DNA of 64,000 nucleotides from Zantedeschia hybrid cultivar (GCA_030544215.1 JARZZO010000003.1:27532379-27596378), one strand, 5' to 3'. Positions 11,586-23,983 are shown, counted from the stretch's first letter. The notes: a model not told the origin generated them from the sequence alone. A program made the numbers and translations.

Positions 11586-12337
11586 GAAGGCTCTAATCGA
11601 TGAAACTACGTTAAAAGATCTATGTTTTAACATCATCTTGGATTCATTCGACTGTTCGTCAATTTTTTGGGCCTAGAATTTGATATTTTTCTGCGACCGG
11701 CGTAGGTGAATGGCAGGAAACTCCACCGTCTGGCTCCTAGACGGCGGGTTTTGCTGTCATTTAGAGGAGTGGACGATGGACTACTTGGCAGGCTAGGCTG
11801 TCGTCCACCTACCGCCCACAACAAAGTGGATGGCAGGCTAGGCCACCGTCCACTCCTAGACAGCAGACTAGCCCGCCGTCCACATGGTGGTGGACAACAG
11901 GACTAGTCTGTCATCAAGTACTATTTTTGGCACTCAGTGCCTTTCCTCTTTAACAGAGGAAACCGCTTCTACGCGTGGTACACTGCACCGGCCCAAAAAA
12001 TTTGATTTTTTTAAGTTTAAGAGGTCATTAAAATTCAATTTTTGTTTTAAAATTATGGGATAATTTCCAAAATCGAAGTTGAAATTTCAGTGAAGGATAA
12101 TTAAGGATAATCATTTATTTAAATTTGATTTATAATTTAGAATCCATGATCACCTAGGTTTATGTATTTGCATTGGATGCACTTATTTCATGCAAATTAT
12201 TAGGTCTTGTAAATATATATCTCGAATATATTTATTGACCATTTAAGGTGAGACTAAGATAAATAAAACCCCTCTTTCCCAAATACTAGATTTTAAACGT
12301 GGCTCTAGGAGCTGACGTGGCCCTCCACCACTATAAG

Positions 12338-12630
12338 ATGGATTTGTTGTGATTCCCACAAGGTCCATGATTTAGTGGCAGGATCTCAGCCCTAAAGCTT
12401 GGTTTCAATAGAGTGAGGGACTGAACTTGGCCTTGCTGTGCTTTCCACAAGGGTCAAGTCACAAACTTATTGATGTGTAGTAATGGTGGTGCGATCTAAC
12501 TGAGAGTATCCTTCCATATGGGGATGACTGCTCTAGGGCCGAAAGTCGGATATTGCATTAGATGCAAGTGCTTGTTGATTGTCCAAAAGATGGGATGTGG
12601 CTTGTTGTGCTTTCCACAAGGTAATATCTT
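12338..12630 (+). repeat. Three leader hairpins, Copia C version
   Basis: Cores are TTGTG-ATTCC-CACAA, CTGTG-CTTTC-CACAA and TTGTG-CTTTC-CACAA, at 12338-12368, 12425-12459 and about 12587-12630. The outer arms pair: ATGGA/TCCAT, ACTTGGC/GTCAAGT (one G-U) and AAGAT/ATCTT. The core stem is kept while the loop differs from family A. Confidence 0.65.
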
Positions 12631-12649
12631 AGTTTTGTTGGGATTCCGA

Positions 12650-12722
12650 CCCACTAGGATGATCATCGTGATCTCCCATTCTATATGATTGAAGGTCATA
12701 TAGTTCGACCGAAAAATAGTGG
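12650..12722 (+). ncRNA. Predicted three-way-junction fold before gag (Copia C)
   Basis: CCACTA (12651-12656) pairs with TAGTGG (12717-12722). Inside are GATCA-TCG-TGATC (12661-12673) and the perfect 8-bp hairpin CTATATGA/TCATATAG (12681-12703). The sequence differs from families A and B while the pairing is preserved. Confidence 0.6.
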
Positions 12723-12807
12723 AGCTAACTAAAATAGAAAACCACATCTAAGTTAGAAACTTGAACGCATGCCAAAATATTGTCTTTTATTTTTTATCTA
12801 GATCACC

Positions 12808-13661
12808 ATGTCGTTATCAAATCCCCTCCATAGTATCTTGAATACAAACAAGTTGACTGGACCCAATTGTCAAGATTGGCTGTACAATCTACGAATAGTC
12901 TTAACTGCTAAAAAGATTGTGTACGTGTTAGACACGATTCAACCTGAGCCTCCCATTGATGCCAAGGAGGGCGATCAAATAAATTACGTGAAATGGTTGG
13001 GGGATTCCTCCCTTGCTCAATGTTACATATTGGCTTCTATGACTCCTGAGCTGCAGAGGCAATTTGAAAAGACTGATTGTAGAACTATACTTCTGTAGCT
13101 ACGCCAGCTCTTTGGGGAGCAGGATAGGATAGAGAGATATGAGATCTCTAAAAAGCTTTTTAGGATAAGGATGTCTGAGGGTGCTTTAGTATAGGCTCAT
13201 GTACTGAAAATGATGGACTGAATCGAGAGACTTAATGGGATAGGATTCAGGTTGGATCTTGAACTTAGCATTGATCTTATTCTCCAGTCATTACCTGAAT
13301 CCTTTTCTCCCTTCATTATAAATTTTAACATGAACAGGATTGAGGTTTCTCTACCTGAACTTCTAAACATGTTAAAAAGTACTGAAATGACAATGCAGAA
13401 GAATAAACCATCATCTTTAATGGATGTTGGTAGGACCAACAAGAGAAGGAAGACCACCTAGGCACCCACTAACAAGAAGGGAAAGGAACATATCAGGGGT
13501 AAAGAGATCGCTAAAGTAGGCAGTGGCAAAGACAAGAATGATGAAAAAGAAAGTAAATATTTTTGGTGTGGACATATTAGACACTAGAAAAAGAATTGCA
13601 AGGCAATTCTGAACAAAGGTATTTTTTGTCATTGACTTAAATTTGTCTTTTATGAGATCCA
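12808..13661 (+). pseudogene. Copia C gag
   Basis: Gag of a Ty1/Copia element, about 285 residues. It starts MSLSNPLHSILN and contains the central Gag region (SLAQCYILASM, LFGEQDRIERYEI, LPESFSPFIINFNMN) that family A lacks. A basic linker and a degraded knuckle (FWCGH...KKNC) follow. Stops at about 13096, 13192 and 13219 and several later ones inactivate it. The frame is interrupted at 13661 by Copia A2 and continues after 20022 into WVLDTGC. It shows what a full-length Gag of this group looks like. Confidence 0.88.
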
Positions 13662-13854
13662 TGTTAGTTTAGGTGGCCTACAAGCCAATCTGACTATGTA
13701 AATCTCGTTCATTTTATTAATATAATGGCATAATATTCATTATGTGTAAATCGCATTAATTAACCTTTCATAATGAAGTCCATGAATATGTGCTATAGTG
13801 ATCAGATTATGATGAGATCATACTAATGAGACTGATCACTTAAACACACATATT
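13662..13854 (+). mobile_element. Copia A2 5' LTR, truncated
   Basis: It matches 18467-18660 with about two substitutions and a 2-bp indel, then jumps at about 13854 directly into the AT-rich leader. About 1.35 kb of LTR plus the primer site and first leader segment are missing. Confidence 0.85.
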
Positions 13855-14345
13855 TTTTAATTATTATTCAGTTTTATTAAATTGGGCTTTAATGATTTTA
13901 GAATCATTATAATTAACAATTGTTGTTAGTCGATTAAAGTTAGTTATTAATTTAAGTGTTAAATTAATAGTTAACTTTTATTAGCTAATTCAAATGTGAA
14001 ATTAGTACTTATCAGTTAATTAGAGTTAATTGTTAATTTTAAGTGTTAAGATTAATGATTAATTTTAAGTTAACTAATCTAAGTGTTAGATGAAAATTAT
14101 TAATTAATTAGTGTTGATTAATAATTTAAATGTTAAATTACTAATTAACATTAATTAACTAATCTAAGAATTAGATTAGTAGTTAATTAATAATTAGAGT
14201 TAATTAATAATTTAAGTGTTAAATTGTTAATTAACTTTGATGGATTAATCTAAGAGTTAGATTAGTCTTTAAATAGTCTAATTGTTAGATTATTAATAGG
14301 GTTTAACCTAAGTGTTAGATTATTAGAATTGTTCTAATTTGTATG
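13855..14345 (+). repeat. AT-rich array of short hairpins (A2)
   Basis: About 11 serial hairpins. Examples are CTAATCTAA-GAA-TTAGATTAG, TAATTTAA-GTG-TTAAATTA and TTAGAA-TTG-TTCTAA. Arms vary but pair; the loop is usually three bases. Confidence 0.62.
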
Positions 14346-15180
14346 GAATAATCTGGAATTATTAATTTGGAGTGTGTGCGCATGTGATGTGTGTTTAATG
14401 CTTTTAAATTTGATTTAATTGCATGTTAAGTTAATAAAATGAGTTTTCGAAATTCAAATGTCAATTTTGATTGGATCCCAGCTTTTTGAAAGCCAAAAAT
14501 TATTTATTTTGAAAACTCATTTATTTTAGCCATGTGATGCGCTGAATCATGTGTGGAATGCTTAAAACACACCGTGGTCATGGATATGCACTTAATTTAT
14601 TATTCATGTGATAAATGGATTGTGTAGATCGTGGATGTATGTTTGATTATTAATTGTTAATAAATAGAGGTATGTGAACCTCTCTCTCTCATACTCCGAT
14701 GTATTTCTACCTCCCTCTTACTCTTGTACTCACCATAAGGCCTTCTTCATTTTTACATGTGAATTCTAGAATTTAAATGTAATATGATCGAGGCAACCGA
14801 GGAAGGAGCGAGGACGATCCACAACTGCAACCAAGAAGGCGAAAAGATGGAGATCTCTTGCCTATGTGTTTGCAGAATATCTAATGTAATTGTTGTGTTA
14901 GATTGTGTGTGCGTTTGACTGTTGTCTCCAGTCAAACCCACTGTGCTATCCATGACCACACTAAAGACATGTATGTGATGCATTGTTTTTCTTTTGATTA
15001 TGAATCAAAGCAGGTTATAGTATTTAGTAAATATATACGATATATTTATATACTATCACCTAGGAGAGACCAAGATAAAAGTTATCTAAATACCCTCAGA
15101 TAAACTCTAAGCCGTAACGCGAGTAGTTGAGAACTTACTGCGTGGTCCACCATCATTATAGTCATAGGATTCGAATCACT
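14346..15180 (+). other. Middle leader segment of Copia A2
   Basis: Noncoding segment shared with A1 and A3. It includes a CT-rich tract near 14680-14730, an inverted-repeat segment with ATATAT near 15025-15060, and a long match to 39420-40230. No gene is supported. Confidence 0.55.
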
Positions 15181-15182
15181 TT

Positions 15183-15515
15183 AGGCAGGTTTGTTATGCT
15201 ATCCACAAGGCCTGCTTAATTGGGAGGAGAAACTGTGGCTATGGCATTAGATGCCTATAGATCAGGGTAGAGGAACCATGTAGCTTTGTTGTGCTATCCA
15301 CAAGGGCTGCATGCAAATCTATGCTCGTCGCGTAATGATAGTTAGCTTAGACCAGAATTAGTGGTTTGTTGTGCTATCCACAAGGCCATTAAATCTCTGG
15401 GGACCGAAGCTATGATCAAATATTGCAAGGAGTTGCAAGTCCCATGGGTTGGGTGCTCTCTGATTGTATTATAGTTTGTTGTGCTGTCCACAAGGCTGTA
15501 ATGCAAGTCATTGAG
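15183..15515 (+). repeat. Four leader hairpins (A2)
   Basis: Units lie near 15185-15215, 15280-15318, 15360-15392 and 15470-15505. The core is TTGTG-CTATC-CACAA with small changes. Arms are GCAGG/CCTGC, CATGTAGC/GCTGCATG (one G-U), TAGTGG/CCATTA (one G-U) and TTATAG/CTGTAA (one G-U). The third unit has AGTGG where A3 has AATGG, against the same CCATT, so pairing is kept by a wobble. Confidence 0.68.
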
Positions 15516-15524
15516 ATTCTGATC

Positions 15525-15596
15525 CCCACTAGGAGACTGTCGGCGTCTCCCGTTCTGTATAACTGTGGGTTATATAGTCCGTCGAAAATTAGTGGG
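15525..15596 (+). ncRNA. Predicted three-way-junction fold before gag (A2)
   Basis: CCCACTA at 15525-15531 pairs with TAGTGGG at 15590-15596. They enclose GGAGAC-TGTCGGC-GTCTCC and TATAAC-TGTGG-GTTATA. It is homologous to 40654-40725. Confidence 0.6.
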
Positions 15597-15687
15597 AGTT
15601 AAACTTGAACAAAAGACCATGTCTTCTTTTAAATTTTAATAATTGAACATATGCTAAGTAGATTTTACTTATCTCCTGTAAGGAATT

Positions 15688-18452
15688 ATATCATCGAATA
15701 ACCCACTCCGTGGCATACTTGATGCCCTTTTGACTTACCTGATCTACTCGGATTGGTTCAGAAACCTAAAGAATGTCTTCAGATATGAGCACATTGACTT
15801 TGTCCCTGGAGCTGATCCTCCTGCTGAATCGGCATTGGATGCCCCTGAAGCAGAGATGACAGCTAACGATAAAGGATCGAAGGACAAAGGTAAAAGAGTA
15901 GGGAAAGGTGACTGCTTCTACTATAAGCAGTATGGTCACTGGAAAAGGAACTGCAAGGAGTTCCTTCATGATAAAGCTCATGGAAGAGTGAAGCTGTCTG
16001 AAGCTTCAGATATCTATATGATAGATATCAACTTATCAGTTAGAGATTCCACATCGTGGGTATTAGATACCGGATGTGCTTCTCGTATCTGCCATGATGT
16101 GCAGATGCTGACAAGTAAGCGCAAGCTGAGACAAGGTGAGGTGGAATTGAGGTTAGGAAACGGCGCAAAAGTTGCGGCGATTGCTGTTGGGACAGCAAAC
16201 CTCAAGCTTCCATCGGGAGACACCTTATTATTAGAAGATTGTTATTATGTTCCTAGCATAATAAAGAACATCATATCAATATCTTGTTTGGACAATATAG
16301 GATATAGGTTGACTATTGAGAATAGAAGTTGTTCGATTTATTATGGTAATAAATCAATAGCTTCAGCATCTTTAGTCAACGGTCTATATCTCTTAAATGT
16401 TTCTCATTACAATCTTCAGATTGATAATGCTCTTAAGAAGAGCAAGAATTGTGTGAACCAAGCCTACATGTGGCATTGTAGACTTGGGCACATTGGCGAA
16501 AGCAGGTTGCAAAAGTTGCACAAGCATGGTTACTTAAAAACATTCGATTATGAATCGTTTGCAACATGCGAATCCTGCCTTATGGGAAAGATGGCAAAAT
16601 CTTCATTTAGTGGACATGGAGAACGTGCCAAGGACATTTTAAAACTAATACATTCAGATGTATGTGGTCCAATGTCCACCCAAGCCAAAGGTGGCTTTTC
16701 TTACTTCATCACGTTCACCGATGACTTCTCAACATTCGGCTATGTGTACTTAATGAAGTACAAGTTGGAAGCATTTGAGAAGTTCAAGGAGTTCAAGAAT
16801 GAGGTGGAGAAGCAGTTAGGAAAGAGTATTAAAGCTCTTAGATCATATCGAGGAGGAGAATACTTGAGTACTAACTTCACATAATTCTTAAAGGATAATG
16901 GTATCCTTTCTCAGCTGATCCCTCCATATACACCATAGATGAATGGTGTATCAGAAAGGAGGAATCGTACCTTGTTGGACATGGTGCGATCCATGATAAG
17001 CTTTTCAGGATTACCAGTGCACCTCTGAGGGTATGCTCTAGAGTCAGCAGCATACCTACTGAACAGAGTACCCAGCAAGTCTGTGGCCTCTACTCCATAT
17101 GAGATATGCAAAGGTAGGAAACCAGAATTTAAACATGTTAAAGTCTGGGATTGTCCTGCTCATGTAAAGAGGCATGATCCAGACAAGCTGGAATCACGAA
17201 CTGATAAATGCAGGTTTGTGGGATATCCAAAGGAAACCTTTGGATTCTATTTTTTCCATCCTGGTGAACAAAAGGTGTTTGTTGCCAGGAAAGCTGTCTT
17301 TCTGGAAGAGGAATACCTTATCCAGGAGAACAGTGGGAGTAAAATAGTTCTGGAAGAGGTTCCAGATCCCCAAACAGCTGCATTATCATCAGATGAGATA
17401 TCAGTTCCTGAATCTGTTCAGGTACACACAGATGAGCCTCGTAGATCTGGTAGAGTACCTAGACTACCCGAACGATATGTGGGACATATTGCTGAAGGTA
17501 AGTCTAAGGTACAATATAATGAGGATGATGATCCTAAAACCTACCAGGAGGCCATTGAAGGCCCAGAAGCCGGGAAATGGCGAGAAGCCATGAACTCGGA
17601 AATCCAGTCCATGTACACCAACCAAGTTTGGAACTTGGAGGGCTTGCCCGAGGGTATTGTACCTATCGGTTGCAAGTGGATCTTTAAAAGAAAGATCGGT
17701 GCTGATGGACGGATCGACACTTAAATGGCAAGGTTGGTGGCAAAGGGATATCGTCAAAGCCAAGGAATTGACTATGACGAGACTTTCTCACCAATTGCCA
17801 TGATAAAGTCGATCAGAGTTCTGCTCGCCATTGCTGCACATTTTGATTATGAAATCTGGCAGATGGATGTGAAGACTGCCTTCCTCAATGGTAATCTTGA
17901 GGAAGAGGTGTATATGATACAACCAGAAGGTTTCACATCCAAAGAATCTCCAGATAAAGTGTGCAAGCTTTAGAGGTCTATTTATGGACTGAAGTAGGCT
18001 TCCCGAAGCTGGAACATAAGATTTGACGAGGCTGTCAAGTCTTATGACTTCATTAAGAATGAAGATGAGCCTTGGTGTACAAGAAGACCAGTTGGAGTGC
18101 AGTCACTTTTCTAGTTCTTTACGCTGAGTACATCGCTGCAGCTGAAGCCGCCAAGGAAATAGTGTGGTTGAAGAAGTTCATCACCGACCTTGACATAGTT
18201 CCCGGTATCCTTGATTATGTTCCACTGTTGTGCGACAACAATGGGACTATTCCGCAAGTGAAAGAGCCGTGGTCTCATCAGAAATCGAAAGATGTTCTGA
18301 GGCGCTTTCATCTTATCCAGAGGAGATGTAGTAGTGGAAAGAGTTCCACCCGTCGACCATGTAGCAGATCCACTGACAAAGCCGTTGGCTCAAATTGTGT
18401 TTGACGTCACCTAGAGTCTATAGACTTATTGTATAAAGGTGATTGGCTTTAG
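15688..18452 (+). pseudogene. Copia A2 gag-pol, broken
   Basis: Ty1/Copia polyprotein remnant. The expected start codon is ATA at 15688. Gag carries the family-A internal deletion and the knuckle has lost its second cysteine (CFYYK). Protease (WVLDTGC), the integrase HHCC region (HCRLGH...CESC) and the integrase core (SDVCGPM) are recognisable. Stops occur at about 16882, 16936, 17029, 17722 and 17971. Within RT, about 640 bp is deleted near 18122, removing the catalytic YVDD and joining upstream RT to the late RNase H motif AEYIAAAEAAKE. The frame ends at the TAG at 18450, followed by the purine tract. Confidence 0.92.
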
Positions 18453-18455
18453 TCC

Positions 18456-18465
18456 AAGTGGGAGA
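18456..18465 (+). other. Polypurine tract, Copia A2
   Basis: AAGTGGGAGA immediately upstream of the 3' LTR. It is identical to the tract of A3. Confidence 0.8.
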
Positions 18466-18466
18466 T

Positions 18467-20017
18467 TGTTAGTTTAGGTGGCCTACAAGCCAATCTGACT
18501 ATGTAAATCTCGTTCATTTTATTAATATAATGGCATAATATTCATTATGTGTAAATCGCATTAATTAACGTTTCATAATGAAGTCCGTGAATATGTGCTA
18601 TAGTGATCAGATTATGATGAGATCATACTAATGAGACTGATCACTTAAACACATATTCTTAATCGTTCCTAGTCGGAGGATATCCGAGAAGGACATCGGA
18701 TATCCGGTTAGACTAGTACAGATTACTCCTGCTCATATGATGAGGGTGACTGATCTCATAAGTCACTTGTGTGGAGACACTAAGGCGAATATGTAGGTGT
18801 TCATTGAAGAATGAGTTCACGGAACTGATCCGACTGAATCGCTGGATGGTATTGTACCTCACTGTCAACCAGCTTGATTCTATTGTCGCAGTTGCGTGTA
18901 TGGTCCTCGGACCTGAGACACCAAGGACACCTTGTCGGTGGACTTCTGTGCTTTGACCTTGGTTTGCGAATCTCTAGCCACGGGATTCTAATACACGAAG
19001 AATTGGGTACAGCGGAATACCGTCGAAGGGAATTGTGTGTCAATAAGGAATCATTCGCTCTCGGTACTTAGAGAGAGAATGCTCTAGGAAGAATGCGCGA
19101 AAGTCCCTGGCCAGGGCGGACGATAATATCGGGAAAGGAGTTTTCCGATATTCATCAGCGGCATCCAATCCAAGTGAGTCGACCGGTTAGGGTTTGACAG
19201 CTCGCCATACCCTGAGTTGACTCGAGAGCATTGTACGAATGAAGGATTATATCCACGCGGTAACTGTCGGCGGAAAGGTTCCAAGAGTGGGTTACTTAAC
19301 CCCAAATACCTTCCGGGTTCACGCGGTGTTGCTTGGCACCCAACGTGATCGGAGGCCCGGTCGAATTCGATGTGCGACATCAATTTGATTGATTAATTAA
19401 TTAATAAAGGGTTATTAATTGATTAATAAAGCTAGTGAGGAGTCACTGGGCTTGTTGGGCCATTAACTGGACTGGTACTTGGGCCTAGAGGGTCACACAC
19501 AAATGATTCTCAAGGCGATGGATAAATAAGTGGGTTTTATATAAACCGGGGGTTTTTATGAAAAACCGCGCGGTTAGTATAAAACATAGCGAACGGGCTG
19601 AGCAGGCCAAGCTGCTGCTAACCCTAGCTGCCCCTCCTCTGTTTCTGTCCTTCTCTGACGTCCAGGCAGATCCAGATCTGCTCCGCCACTTCTCCGAATC
19701 CCGTTCGACGGGAAATCGCCCGCGCGTTGCGGCGATCATTGCGGCGACCAGCGAAGGCTTCGTGGGCTGCGAAGAACGAGGAACTCGAGGATATCCGTCG
19801 CAAGGAGGATCGCATGGACTTCGCTAGAGGCCAGGCGTTTGCGCGGCTTGCGGTGTCGCACCGACGGAACCAAACGGTTGCGGATTCGAATCCGCACACG
19901 GTGAGAACTTCGATAATCCGATTATCGTATTTTAGATTTCGAAACGGGAACGGATCGCTGTAAATATTTTGTTTTTCCGCTGCGTGAGCGATCCGGAGAA
20001 ACCGAGAAAACCTAACA
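18467..20017 (+). mobile_element. Copia A2 3' LTR
   Basis: Complete 1551-bp LTR, TGTTAGTTTA...CCTAACA. A TATA box TATAAAA is at 19578-19584. It is followed directly by TSD ATCCA and then Copia C protease. Several short frames inside are shared among family-A LTRs but have no coding support. Confidence 0.92.
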
Positions 20018-22832
20018 ATCCACATCATGGGTATTAGATACCGGATGTACATCTCCTGTCTGCAATTCTTTGCAGGTGCTGACAAATAAGAGAAGACTTG
20101 GCAAGAAAGATATCAAACTGAGGATAGGCAATGGAGCTTTAGTTGCTGCTAAAGCTGTGGGGACTGCTCGCCTTAGTTTACCTTCAGGGATAATTTTGAA
20201 ATTAAAAGAGTGTGAGTTTGTTCCAGAAATTATCAGAAACATTATATCTATTTCCTCCTTGAACAATGTTGATTACTCATTAACTATATCTAGTACTAGG
20301 TACTCTATCATTAATGATGGTTTGATCATTGCTAATAGGTATTTGTTAAATGGATTATATGTATTAGATACATGTACTGATATTATGCAGATTTTCAGTG
20401 ATAAGACAAAAGAAGTGAATCTTGCATATCTTTGGCATTGCATGCTTAGTCATATGGGTGAGAAGATGATTTCTCACCAATGTTCAAATGGATATTTGAA
20501 TTCATTTGAATTCAAATCATTTGATATCTATGAGTCATGTCTCATGGAGAAAATGACCAAAACTCCTTTTAGTGGATATGGTGAGAGGGCTGCTAACCTT
20601 CTTGAACTCATACACACAGATGTATGTGGACCCATGTTTACAGAAGCTAAAGGAGGATATCTTTACTTCATCTCTTTTATTGATGACTTCTCTAGGTATG
20701 GGTATATATATTTGATGAGAAATAAATCAGAAGTTTTTGAGAAATTTAAGGAATATAAGAATGAAGTAGAGAAGCAGACTGGTAAGGATATCAAAACTCT
20801 TCGATTAGATCAAGGAGGTGAGTACTTAAGTTATGAATTCACTTCTTACCTGAAGGATAACAAAATAATTTCTCAATGGACCCCACCGTATACACCTTAA
20901 CATAATGGTGTATCCGAAAGGAGAAATAGAATCTTGTTAGACATGGTTTGTTCCATGATGTCCTTATCAAGATAACCTTTGTCTCTATAATGTTATGCCT
21001 TAGAGACAACAACCTACTTAATGAATAGGGTTTCAAGTAAGTCAATTCCTACCATACCATATGAGAGATGGAAGGGAGGAAACTTTAATCACATTAAAGT
21101 TTGGGGGTATCTTGCCCATATGAAAAGGAATGAGGCAGATAAACTAGAGTCGAGAACATACAAGTGTAGGTTTGTGAGATATCCAAAATAGTCTTTTGGA
21201 TATTATTTCTATCACCCCTCTGAGCGAAGAGTCTTAGTGGCTAAAAGAGCTATATTCCTGGAGAAGTATTATCTCTTCCAGAAAAATAGTAGGAGCCAGA
21301 TAGAACTGGACGAGGTCTATGAACTACAAACTGGAGACACAGTCTCATTAGATAAGACACCACGTTTGGAACTTGCTCACCCTGAAACACAAACATTACG
21401 AAGATCTGGTAGGGTGCCTAGAGAACCTGAGAACTATGATGGACATGTTTCTGACAGTTCGTCTAAGATATAAATAAATGAGGATGATGATCCTCAGTCC
21501 CATCAGGAGGCAATTCGTAATTCTGACTCTGAGAAATGTAAAGAGGCTATGGATTCGAAAATCTAATCCATGTATATCAAGCAAGTTTGGAACTTGGTTG
21601 ATATACCCGAAGGGAAAGTTCATATCGGCTGCAAATGGATCTTCAAAAGGAAGATCAGAACATATGGACAAATTGACACTTATAAGGCTTGACTGGTGGC
21701 AAACGGGTATCGTTAAAGACAAAGAATTGACTATGACGAAAATTTTTCACCAGTGGCAATGATAAAGTCATCAGAATCCTCTTTGCCATTGCAACATATT
21801 TGGATTATGAGATCTGGCAGATGGATGTGAAGACAGCCTTCCTTAATGGAAACCTGTCAGAAGAGGTGTACATGGTATAGCCAAATGTATTCACATCTAA
21901 GCAACATCCTAATAAGGTATGCAAGCTTCATAAATTCATTTATGGATTGAAACAGGCATCTCGAAGTTGGAATTTAAGATTTAATGAGGCTATCAAATCT
22001 TTTGACTTCATTTGGAATGAAGACAAAACCTGTGTTTACAAGAAGGCCAGTGGGAGCTCAGTGACCTTCTTGGTCCTCTATGTTAATGACATCTTACTCG
22101 AAGACCTTCTCCATAAAAGATTTGGGAGAAATATCCTATGTGCTCGGCATAAGGATCTATTGTGATAGATAAAAAAAGATGCTAGGATTGTCCCAATCCA
22201 TGTAGATAGATATTATACTAAGGAGATTCCAATAGAAAATTTTCAAAAGAGGTCTCATTTTTATGAGACATGGAATTTACTCATCTAAGGACATGGCCCT
22301 TAAACACCTAAGGAAGAAGCACACAAGAGTCAAGTACCTTATGCCTCAACGACAGGGTCGATCATGTATGTCATGCTATGTACTTGTCCTGATGTGGCTA
22401 ATGCTTTGAGCATTGCCAGTAGATATCAAAGTGATCCAGGCAAGGAGCACTGGAAAGCAATGAAATGCATTCTTAAGTACCTGAGGAGGACTAAGGATCT
22501 TTTCTTGCTATATGGAGGAGAAGAGGACTTGCAACTGAAAGCATATACAGATTCTAGTTTCCAGTCAGATCTTGATGATAGCAAATCCATGTCTGGATTT
22601 GCATTCATACTAAACGAAGGGGTAATTAGTTGGAGGAGTTTCAAACAGGAGACAACTGTAAATTCAACGACAGAAGCAGAGTATATACTTGCGACTAAAG
22701 CTACCAAGGAGGCTGTCTGGATGAAGAAATTTATTTTAGAACTAGACATAGTTCTCAGTATATCAACTCCCATCCCATTATTATGTGATAATAACGGGGC
22801 CATCGCCTAGGTGAAGGAACTTAGGTCTCACC
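20018..22832 (+). pseudogene. Copia C pol (protease to RNase H), part 1
   Basis: Continuation of Copia C after the A2 insertion. Protease WVLDTGC lies at about 20030-20050, the integrase zinc region (WHCMLSHMGE...YESCL) at about 20430-20560, and the integrase core (TDVCGPM, then DQGGEYLS) at about 20620-20830. RT begins at about 21600 (IGCKWIFKRKI). RT has YVND near 22080 in place of the catalytic YVDD and is deleted just after it. RNase H follows at 22364-22810 (AYTDSSFQSD, TTEAEYILATKA). Many stops and frameshifts are present. A solo G LTR interrupts it at 22833. Confidence 0.9.
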
Positions 22833-23787
22833 TGTAACGACCCGCCACCCTATAATCGGGGATCCGATTACTAAATGGGTACTGAATCATTAAAATTTGG
22901 AGCCAAACCAAGATCTCGATAAGTCTGGGAAATAAATGATAAACTAAGCTAAACATCCACATCACATTGAATTGTAAAGGAAGTGTAGGAATTAAAAATT
23001 ATTGCAATTCAACTTGACTCAGCAAATAATTACATATTCCAACTGAAAAGAAGTAATTAAGCGTAGGCAGCCGCCATTCAAAATGGCGTTGCTGTCCCAA
23101 GATGCCATTTAGCATTCGCAAACAGGTTCCCCCAGCCTTCCTAGTACAAAAAGTGAAAATTCTACCCTTAATTCGCATAAAAACGTACTAAAATGGGGAA
23201 GGAGGAGGGGAATCCAAATACCCGTTAAAACCTACCTTTCCCCAATTTATAAAGTGACCATTTTCACCTCGAAGATCCCCTAAACATGCTTCAAAGCGGG
23301 AAAAAAATATGGTTTTAATCAAAACACAATGGATATCGTCACCCTACCGGTTACTTGAACTCTTCCGAGCTCCAAACTGCCGAACCGCCATGACACAAGC
23401 CGCCGCCGGTACCGCCGTGGACACCGTTACTCCACTGAGACGTCGGCCGCCGTCCGGAGAGCAATACGCCGCGGAGGAAATGGTGGTGGTAGTTGTGGAA
23501 GTTAGGGAGGGGTTGATGGAGTGGAGTGAGAGGAAAGGAAGGAGAAGGAGAAGGGAGAGCGAAGGGATCGGAGAGAGGGAGGAGAGAGAAGAAGATGAGA
23601 GAAATGAGGGAGGGTTCGCGAGGTTAAACCGAAACTAGCTAAAACACGCCGCCCAATACTGACGCCGTTTAGACGACAAGACCGGAGTCGTACTCTCTCG
23701 GCCCGAAACTAACCCACAAGGATCCAAACCAAGGGGTATGATACTGAAACTGACCCAATAACTGGATCTGAAATCTCAATCCTTACA
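22833..23787 (-). mobile_element. Solo Gypsy LTR, family G, internally deleted (TSD TCACC)
   Basis: 955 bp with plus-strand ends TGTAACGACC and CCTTACA. It is flanked by TCACC at 22828-22832 and 23788-23792. Compared with other G LTRs, about 1.1 kb of the middle is missing (a jump near 23066 from the first ~230 bp to the palindrome region). Palindrome units remain near 23066-23112 and 23638-23680. It splits the RNase H coding sequence of Copia C, and the reading resumes exactly after the duplication. Confidence 0.92.
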
Positions 23788-23792
23788 TCACC

Positions 23793-23980
23793 AGAGGTCG
23801 AAGCATATTCTGAAACGCTTCCACCTAATTCGGGAGATTACAGAACGGGGAGATGTGGTGATAGAATGTGTACCATCAGAAGATAATATTGCAGATCCAT
23901 TAACTAAGTCTTTGTCACATATTATGTTTGAGCGTCATCGGAATAAGATGGGCCTCAAGACTGTGAGCAATTGGCTGTAG
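23793..23980 (+). pseudogene. Copia C pol end
   Basis: The last ~60 codons of RNase H. It reads from SKHILKRFHLIRE through ADPLTKSLSH to the TAG at 23978. It is collinear with the end of A3 pol (44050-44236). Confidence 0.88.
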
Positions 23981-23983
23981 TAC

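Larger units (their letters stand above)
11586..12807 (+). other. 5' leader of Copia C
   Basis: About 1.2 kb without coding potential. It holds a GC-rich tract of imperfect repeats (11700-11925) with strong hairpins, such as CCGTCT/AGACGG and GTGGACGA/TCGTCCAC. The leader hairpin units and the three-way fold follow and are listed separately. The order (GC tract, hairpin units, junction, gag) is the same as in family A. Confidence 0.65.
13662..20017 (+). mobile_element. Copia A2, inserted in Copia C (TSD ATCCA)
   Basis: Family-A Copia on the plus strand, flanked by perfect 5-bp duplications ATCCA at 13657-13661 and 20018-20022. It contains only the first ~193 bp of the 5' LTR. The rest of that LTR, the primer site and the start of the leader are deleted. 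The leader, a broken gag-pol and a complete 3' LTR follow. Removing it makes Copia C gag collinear with its protease. Confidence 0.93.
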
